NCBI GenBank assembly: GCA_028023455.1
Contig: JAQFVV010012496.1
Span: forward strand, 186,001-250,000
DNA: 64,000 bases
Direction: 5' to 3'
Origin: Epiperipatus broadwayi
Taxonomy: Eukaryota > Onychophora > Udeonychophora > Euonychophora > Peripatidae
Shown here in pieces: positions 1 through 11,230 of this stretch. The notes under the pieces are model-generated. The model was given only the letters and a program-made list of their open reading frames with translations. It did not search any database and was not told where the DNA came from. Both the position numbers and the translations under genes were made by a program. Positions within the stretch are counted from its first letter, which is position 1, and each line of letters starts with the position of its first letter.

Positions 1-2160
1 ACTGGAGGACCCCATCAAAATAGGTTGTAGGAGAGATAGATTGAATATCTGAGCGTATTTTTTATGGAATGGAACCTAAGTGATAGGCTATACCCCTTAA
101 TATGTTGTACAATGTTTGTGATAGAAAATTAACTAAGTCACAGAGATATGTAATGGTGAAATGATTGAGATATTCCAAGATAAATTGAAAATTCCATAGG
201 GTCCAGAGTGAAAATTGTTTGATATTGTGGCAAGCTGGAAAATGAATTGAAGGGTATATTGAACCCTAGCTGTCCAAAGTAGTCTTATTTGGGTTTAAAG
301 ACACTGAATGATTGCAGTTTCTGTATAAAATGCTTATAAATTGATTCTTTCATGTTATATTCAGCATTGATTACTCTGCCAAACTTCCAGGGCTGAGGAA
401 ACCCTAATTGTGGAGGAGTGGCCTTTAGCCAACAGATGTATCCCCAATTCCATATCTGTTGTTAAGTCAGGCAGATTTTCTTCTGTTGTTGTTGCTAGGT
501 AATCTTTCAGTGAGTTGCATGGGTTGTTATATAAGTATGTAAGTGTTTGAATGTGTAGGCATATCAAGGATAGATCGATTCATGGTAATTATCCCATGTT
601 ATTGATCAGCTAATGCTATAAGTTTGGAGAGTGGGAGGGGATAGCATGCATGATGTGATTGGTGTTAAAAGAGATAACATATGTATAAATGAGATTTATT
701 AATGGACAGGATTGTGGGGCAGGGTTTAAATAGCATTTTGTAAAAATTTAGGGGTGTTTTTAAAGAGGAGTATTCTAACTATTGTGTGAAGACTAATAAT
801 GGTTGTTTGTGCAGCATCTATATCAAATGTAAACATCTGGATAAGGGGTCTGAATCAATCACCCAAAAAGTAATCAAATGTATTGTTTTTATAAATTAAA
901 TGTATTTTTTAAAAGATTATTTATGCAAAGTTTACCACCCTTCTTTTCTTTTAAGTATTATAAAATATCTTGGTCCATTAGACTAATATTTCTTTTTTGT
1001 TATTGTTGGCATAAGTGGGTAAATTATAAATACCATTTTTTTTACTGTTAGGGTATTCATGTTTTAAAAAATTTGGAGGGAAACAACAACTAATGAATTA
1101 AGTGTAAAAAATATCCTTTACATTTTAAAGAATTTAACTCCTATTTCTGATGATAGGTTATGGCCACAGATATTGATTATGATCTAATTACAATGAAGAG
1201 AAATTAGAAGATATGTCAGATTGTATTAACATAAATAGTGAGCTGTTTTAAAATATATTATTTGACCATTTTTTTTAACAAATTTTAAAAATTATAAAAG
1301 TTCACATAGTACAAATTGTTTTCAGATTCCTGTCATGGCATATTTTTTAATTATGAGTCACTTTCTTTTTTCTTGTTTATGATATAGCTATTTAGTTTAA
1401 ATTGTAGTGTAGGGGATTGTGCCTAAGGTATATTAAACTAATATAAGTTTTAATGGCAATATAACCATAAGGATATATCCAAATACTGTTGCTGTTAAAG
1501 GACATTATCTAAAAAAAAAGCACCGTCTAATTTAAAGAATATAATGGTCATCATTCAAAGTAACTTTTGCGTTCTAACAAATTCCTATAAAATTACTCAA
1601 ATTTGCTAAGATATCTAGAACATCAAATAGCATGTCTAAAAATATATAAATAACAAAAGCTATATAATAAACTGGATCAATTAACAAACAAAATTCAACC
1701 AAAAAAGGCTTTTCCAGAATTCTCTTAACATTTTTCAAGAAGGGTATTCACCAAATTCTGATGTCATTTGATACACTAATTTGGAACATTCTTGTGTTAT
1801 CAAACTATGTAACAGGCAGTCAAAAAACTATACAAAGTCTATCTAAAAAAACAGAATAAGATTCATAATTGTATTTTGAAGTTTCAACTATCAATTTTAA
1901 AGAATTAATTCATAATAACAAGTAAAAAAGGAGTAATGTGTATCTTATAAAGTTATAAGGATACTGAAAATGGATTAGAATTTAAGTCTTAATTTACAAA
2001 ATAGTTAAATTTCATAGAAGGGTGAGATAAAAAAAATCAAAGGGATAAAACATTTAATTTTAATTAAACTTTATTTAAAATTAATACAAAATCGGAAGCT
2101 TATTGTATGTATAAAAGTTTTATAATAATGTGATAAATAAAAATTAAATATTTTTTACTT
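1..2160. other. AT-rich stretch without supported genes
   Basis: The stretch is AT-rich with poly-A and poly-T runs. I see no long reading frame, RNA gene or repeat shared with the rest of the window that I can defend. Short open frames here look like chance. Confidence 0.6.
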
Positions 2161-2162
2161 TG

Positions 2163-2910
2163 TTGGTACTTAAGAGTTTTTCTATAAACCAAGATGGCTT
2201 CCTGTTATTTTGATAAATATACAGTTTCAAGGGCCTACAATCTACCAAAGATGTGTTAATTGTTAAATTAAAACAAAATCAATAAATCAATTGTTAGAAT
2301 AAAAAAGGAATAAATTCTGATAAATTTCATTAAAAAGCTTTATTTCAATTTTTTTTTTACTTATAACATGAAAGTGTGTTAATGATAAGATGCTTTCAAC
2401 ATTATTATACTTTGTTTAAATTCAGCATGTTTCTTTTTGTCAGCAGTTTTTTTTTTTTGCTAAATTGTCATAATGATAAAAATTTGGGACTTTCCTTTCA
2501 CAGAATGTGATGCAGTGGAATATTTCCAAAGGTACATGATCCTGCCCTCCTGGAGGGGTGTATTAATGGACATAGTATGAAATTTTGCATCTGAACACCC
2601 TCACAATAGGGATTGCATGCTGTCAACATGAATAGTGTAAATATTGTATTTATATATATTTTTTTTCATTTTTCTGTTAATAAGTTAATTCAAACAAAAA
2701 ACAAAGTGTAAATATTTTAATTAATTTTTCCACAATGATTTCTTTTTTTAAAATAACTGCAACAAAAAATAAAATATAAATAATAATTATTTTTCTAACA
2801 GCCATTTTTTGTAAACATTTTCTGTGGGCCCCTGAAACTGTAGATTTATCAAAAATATTGGATGCCATTTTGATTTATAGGAAAACTCATAAGTACTAAT
2901 TTTTTTTATA
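2163..2910. repeat. Fold-back element K, arms about 95 bp
   Basis: Text near 2170-2255 (tactt, gagttttt, ctataaa, aagatggc, gataaat, acagtttca, gggcc) is mirrored as its reverse complement near 2805-2905. The arms are imperfect and about 550 bp of AT-rich spacer separates them. No coding content is seen. It is probably a decayed MITE-like or fold-back element; no ribozyme core was found in it. Confidence 0.55.
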
Positions 2911-3269
2911 GAGATTTAAATTTAAAATTTTAGAATGATTTTTAAAAAAAAAAATTTTTTTTAATTAAACAATTGTTTTTATAATTCTATTTTTTATAAT
3001 TTCAGTTCTAGCTCAGAATTTAAAATAATTTATTTAAATATTTTCACTATCAAGTTTATGTTTTTATTATAATTGTTTTTCAAAACAAGATTAATAATGT
3101 AAATAGTCAAAATAAGAGTCATAGATCACATGACCCTATCTCTTAAGCTTGTAAGTTATAAACAGTGAGAATTGCCAATTCCTCAACAAGCTTTGTGATA
3201 AATGCTTAGCCAGAGTCAGCACTTAAAATATCTCTGTCAGAACCCCCCCCCCAACTCTTGATCATGGTT

Positions 3270-3480
3270 TGTGCTTTGATACTCCTCAAAGAGGTGCCAG
3301 GGTAGGTTCAGACACTAGATCTAAAAATACCAACCCAAAGCCAGTATTTATCTAAAAGTTATCTATTGAGTGGAAAATCTGAAATTTTCAGACATCTACA
3401 TGTCTTCAAACCCAGCTATCCAACTCAAATAGCTATATGGGGCTGATAGATCTTCAGTCACATCATATATTAAGATTAAT
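3270..3480. repeat. Family D fragment without ribozyme core
   Basis: It resembles 25880-26080: cagacactagatc, ccaactc/ccaaccc, gcatttatctaa, attgagt, ttcagacatctacatgtct, and an atagc/tatgggg stretch follow in the same order. The part where family D carries the hammerhead core has been lost here, so only the flank of the unit remains. Confidence 0.5.
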
Positions 3481-3659
3481 AATGTGATTAGAATTAATAA
3501 TGATTTGAAATATGGAAGTGAAAACACCTACAATTGTTTGGTTTTTGATATAAGGTCTTGAAAATAAAAAAAATATCAAGACTATTATAATATATTTTGA
3601 CATTTGATAATGAATAACTAAATGCTACATAAAAGAAGAAAAAGCTTTTGTTTAGGTTG

Positions 3660-3950
3660 TGAAAAACAGGCAAAAATTTCCATAGAGCAGTGCCACTCAG
3701 TGCAAGCCAGAGTAATCAATGGATGCTAGAAGTCTTGTGCATAAAATCCCTATCTGGTGCCTACTCATCCAATATCCCCAGATTAGTTTCTGGCTTGTGG
3801 CCTTCATCAGTGAAGAGCCTTGGATCTGAGAGCATCCATTGATTACTCTGGCTTGCACTGAGTGGCAATACATATAGAGAGTTTTGCCTGTTTTAATAAC
3901 AGTTATGAGCAAGCATAAGAAATGGTGATCATATGATGTTTAGGTTGTGT
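3660..3950. repeat. Family C fold-back element
   Basis: It starts with aaaacaggcaaaa and ends with ttttgcctgtttt. The internal phrase on ccactcagtgcaagccagag is mirrored by ctctggcttgcactgagtgg. The left arm holds a family C unit with the hammerhead motif on the minus strand; the right arm is a short inverted copy. The right flank (caagcataagaaatggtgat) is shared with other C copies at 29.5 and 48.0 kb. Confidence 0.75.
3769..3825 (-). ncRNA. Hammerhead ribozyme, type I, family C (core intact)
   Basis: Read on the minus strand: stem I outer ATCCAA with TTGG, internal loop GGC/TA, inner TCTTCA with TGGGGA (two G-U pairs), then CTGATGA, a stem II hairpin GGC-CACAA-GCC flanked by an A/A mismatch, GAAA, the short stem III strand ACTAAT and C17 at the cleavage site. 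All invariant core bases are present. The weak points are the 3-bp stem II and stem III, where C15.2 faces A. Stem I with an internal loop is typical of natural type I hammerheads. Activity is inferred, not shown. Confidence 0.7.
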
Positions 3951-4299
3951 GTGAGAAAGAGCTGTGATAAGCAAATATCTATTGGCAAGTTAATGTATTT
4001 TCATATATTTGTCTACAAAAGATTTAGTTATTCCAAAAAACTTCTATAAAAGAAAATAAGATTGATTCCACATTTGATTTAGAATTACTGTGAAATACTG
4101 AGTTGTGGACAATCAAATGAGAATATTAGCTGATATCCTGCATATCTCTTCATCTATTTAATGAATATGTTCTAAACACATCTACAATGCAATATTATTT
4201 CATTGTTGAACATAAAAAAAATATATCTCATTTATCTAAATTATCATATATTATAACACAGCAAATGTACATCCACTTTTTCTTTTAAAATATATATGT

Positions 4300-4965
4300 A
4301 CTACAATAATATCAACAAATTAAAAATCTTTCTCCTTCTTCTTTTCAAAAACTTTATTTAGTCAAGCATGGGCGATCGAGAGGTCAGCACATCTGCCTTA
4401 TAGGCAGTTGTCCCTGGTTGACGGGTTCACTTCCTGGCCGATGCTATGACACATGAAAAAAAACTTTATTTTCTTATCTCAATACAGAACATATATATAT
4501 ATATAATACAAAACTCCGATGTTTCAACTGTTTTTAACATCATACAGTCATTTTCAAGGATCTGCAACAACAATATGAAATACATATTTATAAATAAACT
4601 TCAATTACATAAATACCTTCATCTTACATTAACATAAACAGTAACAAACATATTAAATATATATAATTATATTTTACTTACATCTCTCTGCCACTGCTAT
4701 ATAAAAAGTTTCTTGGATGATTTTAAGACAGATTTGTAATTAAATAATGTAAAAGAAAGAGTAATAAAATATAGCAGTGGGAGAGAGATGAAAATAAAAT
4801 ATAATTATATATATTTAATATGTTTGTTACTGTTTATGTTAATGTAAGATGAAGGTATTTGTGTAATTGAAGTTTATTTATAAATATGTATTTCATATTG
4901 TTGTTGCAGATCCTTGAAAATGAGTGCATGATGTTAAAAACAGTTGAAACATCGGAGTTTTGTAT

Positions 4966-5009
<44 letters not shown>

Positions 5010-5075
5010 CAGTACTGAGATAAAAAAATAAAGTTTGTGAAAAGAAAAAGGAGGAGGATTTTTAATTTTTTGATA
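4300..5075. repeat. Fold-back element F, arms about 300 bp
   Basis: The left half (4300-4700, minus an inserted SINE) and the right half (4735-5075) are near-perfect reverse complements. Shared landmarks include aacatcggagttttgtatt, ttgttgcagatccttga and atttaatatgtttgttactg. A long TA run lies near the right end. Each arm carries a conserved hairpin motif (ccttgaaaatga, stem, gttgaaac) that resembles a hammerhead layout but lacks C3 and G8. The same phrase occurs in the fold-back at 31.4-32.1 kb. Confidence 0.8.
4360..4461 (+). mobile_element. tRNA-derived SINE, copy 1
   Basis: It has a tRNA-like head with a degraded box A (ggcgatcgagaggtcagc) and box B (gggttcacttcc), followed by tatgacacatg and a short A-run. 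It has split fold-back F. The target duplication AACTTTATTT is at 4350-4359 and 4462-4471, and the uninterrupted empty site survives as the reverse complement in the other arm at 5026-5035. Pol III transcription is the expected mode for this class. Confidence 0.85.
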
Positions 5076-5520
5076 TTATCTAAATTAATGATTTAGTATT
5101 TTCCAGTAATAATATGAAGGTATTCATCAAAATCTTAAAAAAAAATTGACTTCGACTTGGAAAGATGTAAACTATTTTAATGGTTTAAAGACATGCTCTA
5201 TATTATTATTTTAAATATTTTTTTTTAAAAATTCACTCGTAAAGTACATTTATTTAAAGAAGAAATTGTAAGTAAATTTAATTTTATACAAACTTTAACT
5301 TTAGCAAAACCTTTATGAGAGGAAAAAATCCGTCAAATATTTAATTATATATTACGATTATAAGTTTTGGAATTTTTCTCTATTTGATAATTTAATTTTA
5401 TTATATGTTGAACATATTTACTTTAAAATAACGTTTTAAATTATATTGTTATATATTATTGAAGAATCTAACCATATTTCAAGTATGGCGAGATGTAATT
5501 GGGGGAGAATAACTTCAATG

Positions 5521-5629
5521 TTTTTTTTTCTTTCCATGTGTCATAGCATCGGCCAGGACGTGAACCCTCTAACCCGGGACAACTGCTTGTAAGGCAGCCA
5601 TGCTGACCTCTCGACCACCAACGCTTGAC
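5521..5629 (-). mobile_element. tRNA-derived SINE, copy 2
   Basis: On the minus strand the order is gtcaagcgttggtggtcgag (box A region), the gctgc-cttacaa-gcagt anticodon-like hairpin, a long variable arm, box B (gggttcacgtcc), ccgatgctatgacac and an A-tail. The flanks AACTTCAATG at 5511-5520 and 5631-5640 are a perfect 10-bp target duplication, so this copy integrated as a unit. Confidence 0.9.
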
Positions 5630-5649
5630 TAACTTCAATGTTGATGGTG

Positions 5650-5990
5650 TTATTTATTTTAAAAATATTTTATTGACATAACAAAATTTGTACAGCTGAA
5701 TTTTATAATACACTTTGTTAATGTTGGCTCAATTCCATTGCTGGTATAGGCTTCTTCCATCAAAGCTGGCTTGGTAATGTGGGTGTTCTAGGTCTGGTAG
5801 ATGCATGGCAGAGCCATTAACTGCACTAACAGTTTATTGTGTGAGCAAGTAGCATTCCATTCTGTTGGTATTGTCCACCCCTTTGAGGTTGGCTCTATAA
5901 TGCTGACGTATCAGAACTGGTATCCATGTAGTGTGGGATCTTTACCTCTCTAGCAGAGTCCGGCATGTTGCAGTATAGACTTCTTAGTTT
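5650..5990. other. GC-richer unassigned segment
   Basis: Composition is visibly less AT-rich than the flanks. On the minus strand it reads through short open segments broken by stops (for example one containing GWTIPTEWNATC). This could be a decayed retroelement coding region or ancient exonic DNA. I do not recognise the product and assign no function. Confidence 0.25.
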
Positions 5991-6319
5991 ACATAATAAG
6001 TAAACCTTGGCTTAGATAAAATCAGTCGAGAATAAAGATTTGAAATGTGTTACCAACTCTCAAATGTAAGTTGAGTTTGTTTCAATATCGTGTTTGTTTC
6101 TAAAAAGTGAAATAATCTTTTTTTCTTAATATTGGATTTATAGATCTTATGGTGCAGTTTTAAATAAAAATGTATTATGATATTGTTTTAAATGTAGCTA
6201 AAAAGAAATTCAAAAGAGTTTACAAATATTTTTTAAATTTTTTTACAGGGATTAATTGTTTTAGTAATAAATTCATTTCACATATAAAAAAAAAACATGT
6301 ATGGTTTTATTGCTCAGCG

Positions 6320-6392
6320 TAGTAACACCAGAATCGATCATGTGACCGTCTCATCCCAAGTCGACTGCTTTACCAACTACAGCAAACCGTTA
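6320..6392 (-). mobile_element. Third-type tRNA-like SINE head
   Basis: On the minus strand: gctgtagttggtaaagcagt (box A-like), then cttgggatgagac, then a box B-like gatcgattctgg and gagcaataaaacc. The same string of motifs (ttgggatg, ggtc, tcgattctggt, gagcaataaa) recurs at 24545-24665, so this is a repeat family and not a lone tRNA gene. The tRNA fold is imperfect; it could also be a diverged tRNA pseudogene. Confidence 0.45.
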
Positions 6393-6859
6393 AAGAATTT
6401 ACGGAATAGGGAAGATTTAAGAAATAGAATAAAAGATTTACCTTGTAAATAGGTAAAAGTAATACCTTTAAATCAAATAAACTTATTATTAAGTTAAAAA
6501 TTATTCAGCATTAATGCTTGAATAAGTATATGTTATGTTATGTGGAAAGAATTGAAGTAATTAATTATATAACTTTGAAAAGTACTGTAATTCTAATATT
6601 TAAATATGAGCAAAATGTTATGAGTTATTAAATTTTAAAAAGTTATAGAGATATTTGAAATATATAAAACTGCTTATGACTTCATTATACTTAAATGCAA
6701 TCTAATCAAAGAGATAAAGAAATTAAAGAATAATGAGAATTTATTCTAACTAGTGATTGAGAATAAAGAAATAATGTATGCTTTTTGTCAATATTGTATA
6801 TCGTTGGTATCTAAGTAAGGCTGGTTATTAATGAGAGTCATTTAAAAGATGAAATGCAG

Positions 6860-8065
6860 AATTATATATATATATATATATGTGAAAATTTAGAAGAATA
6901 CTTATTTTTATGTAAATATTATGTACATTTAGCAGAAAGGTAGATTCTTATATAATGTATAATTTATTTATGCTAAGCCTGCTTTCAACATACAACATGC
7001 CATATCTATAACAATCTGTCTTATATAAATATTATGTACATTTCTACATTTAGCAGAAAAAAATAACTTTTGTATAACATATATTTTATTTATGCTAAGC
7101 ATACTTTCAACATAAACATATTACATTCATAACAAGTTGTCTTATATAAATATTATGTACATTTAGCAGAAAAGGTAGACTTTTATATAACATATATTTT
7201 ATTTATGCCAAGCATACTTTCAACATAGACATGTCATATTCATAACTTCCTGTCTTATGTAAATGTTATGTATATTTTATTTATGCTAAGCAAGCTTTCA
7301 ACATAAACATGTCATATTCATAACAACTTGTCTTATGTAAATGTTATGTATATTTAAAAGAAAAGGCAGACTTTTATATAATATATACTTTATTTATGCC
7401 AAGCATACTTTCAACATAGATATGTCATATTCATAACAATCTTTTATTTATGCTAAGCAAGCTTTCAACATAAACATGTCATATTCATAACAACTTGTTT
7501 TATGTAAATGTTATTTACATTTAGCAGAAAAGGTAGACTTTTATATAACATATACTTTATTTATGCCAAGCATACTTTCAACATAGTATGTCATATTCAT
7601 AACAACCCATCTTATATAAATGTTATGTATAATTTATTTATGCTAAGCAAGCTTTCAACATAAACATGTCATATTCATAACAACTTATCTTATGTAAATG
7701 TTATGTACATTTAGCAGAAAAGATAGACTTTTATATAACATATACTTTATTTATGCCAAGCATACTTTCAACATAGATATGTCATATTCATAACAACCTG
7801 TCATATGTAAATTTTATGTATATTTTATTTATGCTAAGCAAGCTTTCAACATAAACATGTCATATTCATAACAACTTGTCTTATGTAAATGTTATGTACA
7901 TTTAAAAGAAAAGGTAGACTTTTGTATAACATATACTTCATTCATAATAAGCATGCTTTTGACATAGATGTCATATTTATAGCAACAAGGTTTCTATGAG
8001 TATGAACATATCTATGTCAAAGCATGCTATCAAAACTATCTTTTCTGCAAAATGTACCTAACATT
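6860..8065. repeat. Tandem satellite with alternating unit spacing
   Basis: The unit contains attatgtacatttagcag, aaaggtagacttttatataa, ttatttatgctaagc and ctttcaacataaacatgtc. The tgctaagc/tgccaagc marks fall at 6971, 7093, 7205, 7284, 7397, 7451, 7564, 7641, 7753 and 7832. That is an alternation of about 112 and 54-79 bp, suggesting a higher-order unit near 170-190 bp. The last piece (about 7975-8060) is an inverted partial unit. No coding content is seen. Confidence 0.85.
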
Positions 8066-8556
8066 TATATACAATTATGATAGTTCAAAAAAGAAAAAAA
8101 TAAATTTGGTTCATGATTTACAAAAGAATACTGATTATAATTTAGTCATCTAGCATATGAAGTTATAGGATATATTTTGTCAACCATATTCACTTTACAT
8201 GAATTGAAAAAATATCATGGATTTGTATTTGCCATTAACAATTATCATGCCTGTATCATGAGTGATATGAGATTTAAGATGATGAATTTCCAAGTCTTGT
8301 AGTATTTGAAGAGTAATTTATTAATATTTTTCTGCTTGGAGTTAACGTAACGCTGTTATACCTACCTATGAAAATGCCTTTATGAGATGTTGTTTTATAT
8401 ATATGACTTAAGTAGTGAACAGAAGTTATCGAGAATTTTCTTATGTATTTGGTTTTATTTCATAAATGTTTTTGATGATATGATAGCATTTTCTTCTTAG
8501 TAATTTTATTAATTAATACTGTTTTTGACATATTTCAATATGGCAGATATTGACAG

Positions 8557-8862
8557 TGTCGACTTTGTAACAGAGATGAAGAAACAATCCAGCACATACT
8601 CTACAGTTGTTCATTCCTCAGTCAGCTCAGAGACTTCATTGCAGAAAAAGTGACACTTGATGCAAGAGAAGTACTAATTATTCAGAACGCCATCACCACA
8701 GGTATTTTTTCTACCATCAGGTTTTCCATTTTCCTCACATTTGTAGTCTGGCTAACAAGATGCAAATTTATTTTTGATAAAAGACTCTCTTCAGTCAGAG
8801 AAACCCTGATACAAATACTTAAAAACATTTGTGCCAGAGACCAAATTCTAGCACCAGACTGA
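8557..8862 (+). pseudogene. LINE ORF2 C-terminal fragment (zinc-finger tail)
   Basis: An open frame of 101 codons ends at TGA 8860-8862 and has no start of its own; an in-frame TGA lies just upstream at 8551. It begins CRLC and continues to IQHILYSC, giving a CX2C-X8-H-X5-C knuckle. This is the arrangement seen after the reverse transcriptase in Jockey, CR1 and L2-like LINEs. A hydrophobic segment and KFIFDKR follow. This is a 5'-truncated copy of a LINE different from the RTE-like element at 52.5-55.4 kb. Clade assignment is uncertain. Confidence 0.6.
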
Positions 8863-9318
8863 CTAGACAAAGAGACCTGGTGCAAGATCAGTCTTCCAAA
8901 TGAATAGTATCTTACTTCCTCAACTGATTACTCTAGCCTACATGGTGCAAACCTAGTCAAGCTTCAAGTACAAGACAATACTCTCATGTAATTGATAATT
9001 ATTATAAAAGAGCTTTGTAATTATGATTTGTGAAATTAGTTCAGTATTACAAGAATTTATAAATTATTGATGAAAAAAAAATCATTTTTAAAATGTATCT
9101 AAACTTACAAATGTATGTATGTATGTATATGTTAATATTAAAAAGGATTGTGATGTATCCACAACTTATTGTTAGTTTTACATTAGGAAAAGAGAATATC
9201 ATAATAAATAAATAGTAGCAATTATCTCCATGCAGTAGCGCCACTCAGTGCAAGGCAGAGTAATCAATGGATGCTAAAAGGTTTGTGCATTAAAATCCCT
9301 ATCTACTGCCTATTGATT

Positions 9319-9372
9319 CAATATCCCCAGACTACTTTCTAGTGTGACCTTCATCAGTGAGAAGCCTTGGAT
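9319..9372 (-). ncRNA. Hammerhead ribozyme, family C, partly decayed
   Basis: The minus strand keeps CTGATGA, GAAA, and C17 followed by TGGGGA, with stem I strand TTCTCA. Stem II is shortened (GGT-CAC-ACT), and C15.2 became G, so stem III is AGTAGT instead of ACTAGT. The core bases remain. It is the first of two same-strand copies 454 bp apart. Confidence 0.5.
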
Positions 9373-9771
9373 CTGAGAGCACTGCATCTAGATCTTAGGA
9401 TCTAATTCAACCTTCCAGCATCTACCTTTTACCTATTTGGTTAGCTATAACACTTAGGAGTTCAAAATGCAAACACCATAATGTATCCAACCCAAGCTCA
9501 TTTGCTTGTATAGTCATATAGATTTGAACTCAGTTCAGCATCTATACATTTTGATGACTTGGGTTTTTCAGAAACCACAGTCACCATTATCCTATGGGCA
9601 GGATAGATATAAAACTGTCAAAACATCATGTGATCACAATTTCATATGCTTACACATGCTGTTAATAAGAGTACCAAACTCTCCATACAGTAGCGTCACC
9701 AAGTGGAAGCCTTTATAATCAATGGATGCAGGAAGGTTTGGGCATAAAATCCCTATCTAGTGCCTACTCAT

Positions 9772-9828
9772 CCAATATCCCCAGGCTAGTTTCTAGTTTG
9801 TGGCTTTCACTAGTGAGAAGTCTTGCAT
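9772..9828 (-). ncRNA. Hammerhead remnant, family C
   Basis: On the minus strand CTGATGA has become CTAGTGA and U16.1 is now C (ACTAGC), while GAAAC and TGGGGATATTGG remain. With these changes it should be inactive. It marks the second unit of the 454-bp tandem. Confidence 0.5.
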
Positions 9829-9929
9829 CTGAGATTACTGCACTTAGATCTTAGGATCTAATGAAATATTCTGGCAGCCATCTTATCTTTTTAGTTAAGT
9901 ATAAAGTTGTGACTCCAAAATAAAACATG

Positions 9930-10860
9930 TTTTCAATCCAAGCTTATAAAATTAATAAATAAATAGCAATCCATTTATTAAGTCATAATTAGATTTAATT
10001 ATTTATGGGAGCACAATTAAGTAATAGGTGATTAAATATCACCATTTAAAATGCAATTAAATTGTGAAAATACGTTAATCAGAGTAAAGAACTCTTAGAT
10101 GTGAAGCCCAATATAAAATTAATTGTTAGACATAAAATCATCTTAGACATTAATAGATCTTCATGGGTGAACTGGAATGGAATATATTGAAGCAATAACA
10201 AATGGTGTGATTGTACATATTGTAACGTTTTTCATGTTTTGATAGATCTGATAGACCTTTGCTATGAATACAGAAAATATAAATTTTCATTCATATTTCT
10301 ATAAAACATAGCTATATTTCTTGATTAACTGGCCTACCAATTATTTTGACTTACGCTAATGGCGGAATCAGCTTTTTATTTATTTTAATAAGGGTGCCAG
10401 GATTCAAACGAGAATCCGCTGAAATCCGTTGCATCGCTTCTCGAAAATTAAAAAGAAAAATGCTTTTAAAAGAATCGGTATCATATTTTACCATAACTAG
10501 AGTTATTTTCTAGATATTATTATTCCTGGAACTTAGTCAACACATATTGGCAAAGATAAATTATATTTTCAAATCTTACAAGGAAACGTTGGTATTAGAA
10601 ATAAATATTTTATTCTAACAAATTAAAATGTTTAAAGAGAAATTACTAATTAATTGAAAAGCACTCATACTAATTCAGATATAATTTAATTAATTAAACA
10701 GTTAAACAATTAAAGTTTTTAGGTAAACAAATTTCTTCTAGAAAGTTCTTTAAAATGGGTCTCTTGAAAGATAAAATTAATGTCTCTATCGGGATTATAT
10801 TATAAGCTTATTTTTAAGAATGGTTTGCCTACAATTTAATCACAATCAGGAATAGTTAAT
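9930..10860. other. AT-rich stretch, nothing supported
   Basis: No repeat shared with the rest of the window, no credible reading frame and no RNA gene was found. A short GC-richer patch near 10375-10450 (taatggcggaatc, gggtgccagg) is unassigned. Confidence 0.5.
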
Positions 10861-10869
10861 CTTAACTTA

Positions 10870-11230
10870 CCGGTAAGCTTAGTGAGTTCACGAAGATTGT
10901 AGATTACTATGCATAGTTTTTTTTGTGTGGGAGAATGAGCTCAGCCATCGGTTATAAGTTGACCTTGATCTATCCTACTGGTTGGTCACAAAAGCTTTTC
11001 CGGTGTCCATCTTCAGGAACGATGTCAGAAAAAGCCTCAGTCCACTCCAACATGCAGAATTATTTTAGCGTAGAGTGGTCCTGGATATATATTTGTTATC
11101 CAGGACCAACCAAAGGAAAAACAGACAAGACAAGATGCTGATCAAACTGGTCTCTTCCTTTTTATAGTAGAGGTCCAGTTTTCAGACTTCTGCGCATACC
11201 TTTTGTTTTTGTCATAAATACACGTTGACA
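10870..11230. repeat. GC-richer repeat-like segment with hairpin
   Basis: The segment has lower AT content. It contains a perfect 12-bp inverted repeat (TGGTCCTGGATA at 11076-11087, TATCCAGGACCA at 11097-11108). Read on the minus strand it also has ttcctgaagatggacaccgg followed by aaaagctttt. That cctgaagatg, short hairpin, (g)aaa order resembles motifs in fold-backs E and F. It is likely one end of a non-coding transposable element; the family was not recognised. Confidence 0.35.

Larger units (their letters stand above)
9228..9925 (-). repeat. Family C tandem (about 1.5 units, period 454)
   Basis: The phrase gtagcgccactcagtgcaag at 9236 recurs as gtagcgtcaccaagtggaag near 9690. The hammerhead region recurs with a 454-bp offset (9319 and 9773). 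Between them lies the unit body shared with 29.0 and 49.1 kb (aaatgcaaacac, tatagtcatatagat, gaactcagttcagcatctat, accacagtcaccattatcct). No reading frame is present. Confidence 0.75.

Noticed and set aside
361-420. agcattgattactctgcc resembles the family C end ccattgattactctggc
   Set aside because: Only about 18 bases match and none of the flanking C text follows, so it is too short to call.
4530-4560. Full hammerhead in fold-back F
   Set aside because: The core reads TTGAAAA instead of CTGANGA (C3 and G8 missing), so it is reported only as a related motif.
6860-8065. CRISPR-like regular repeats
   Set aside because: Repeat and spacer sizes are wrong, spacers are themselves repeated, and the window is clearly animal DNA; it is a satellite.
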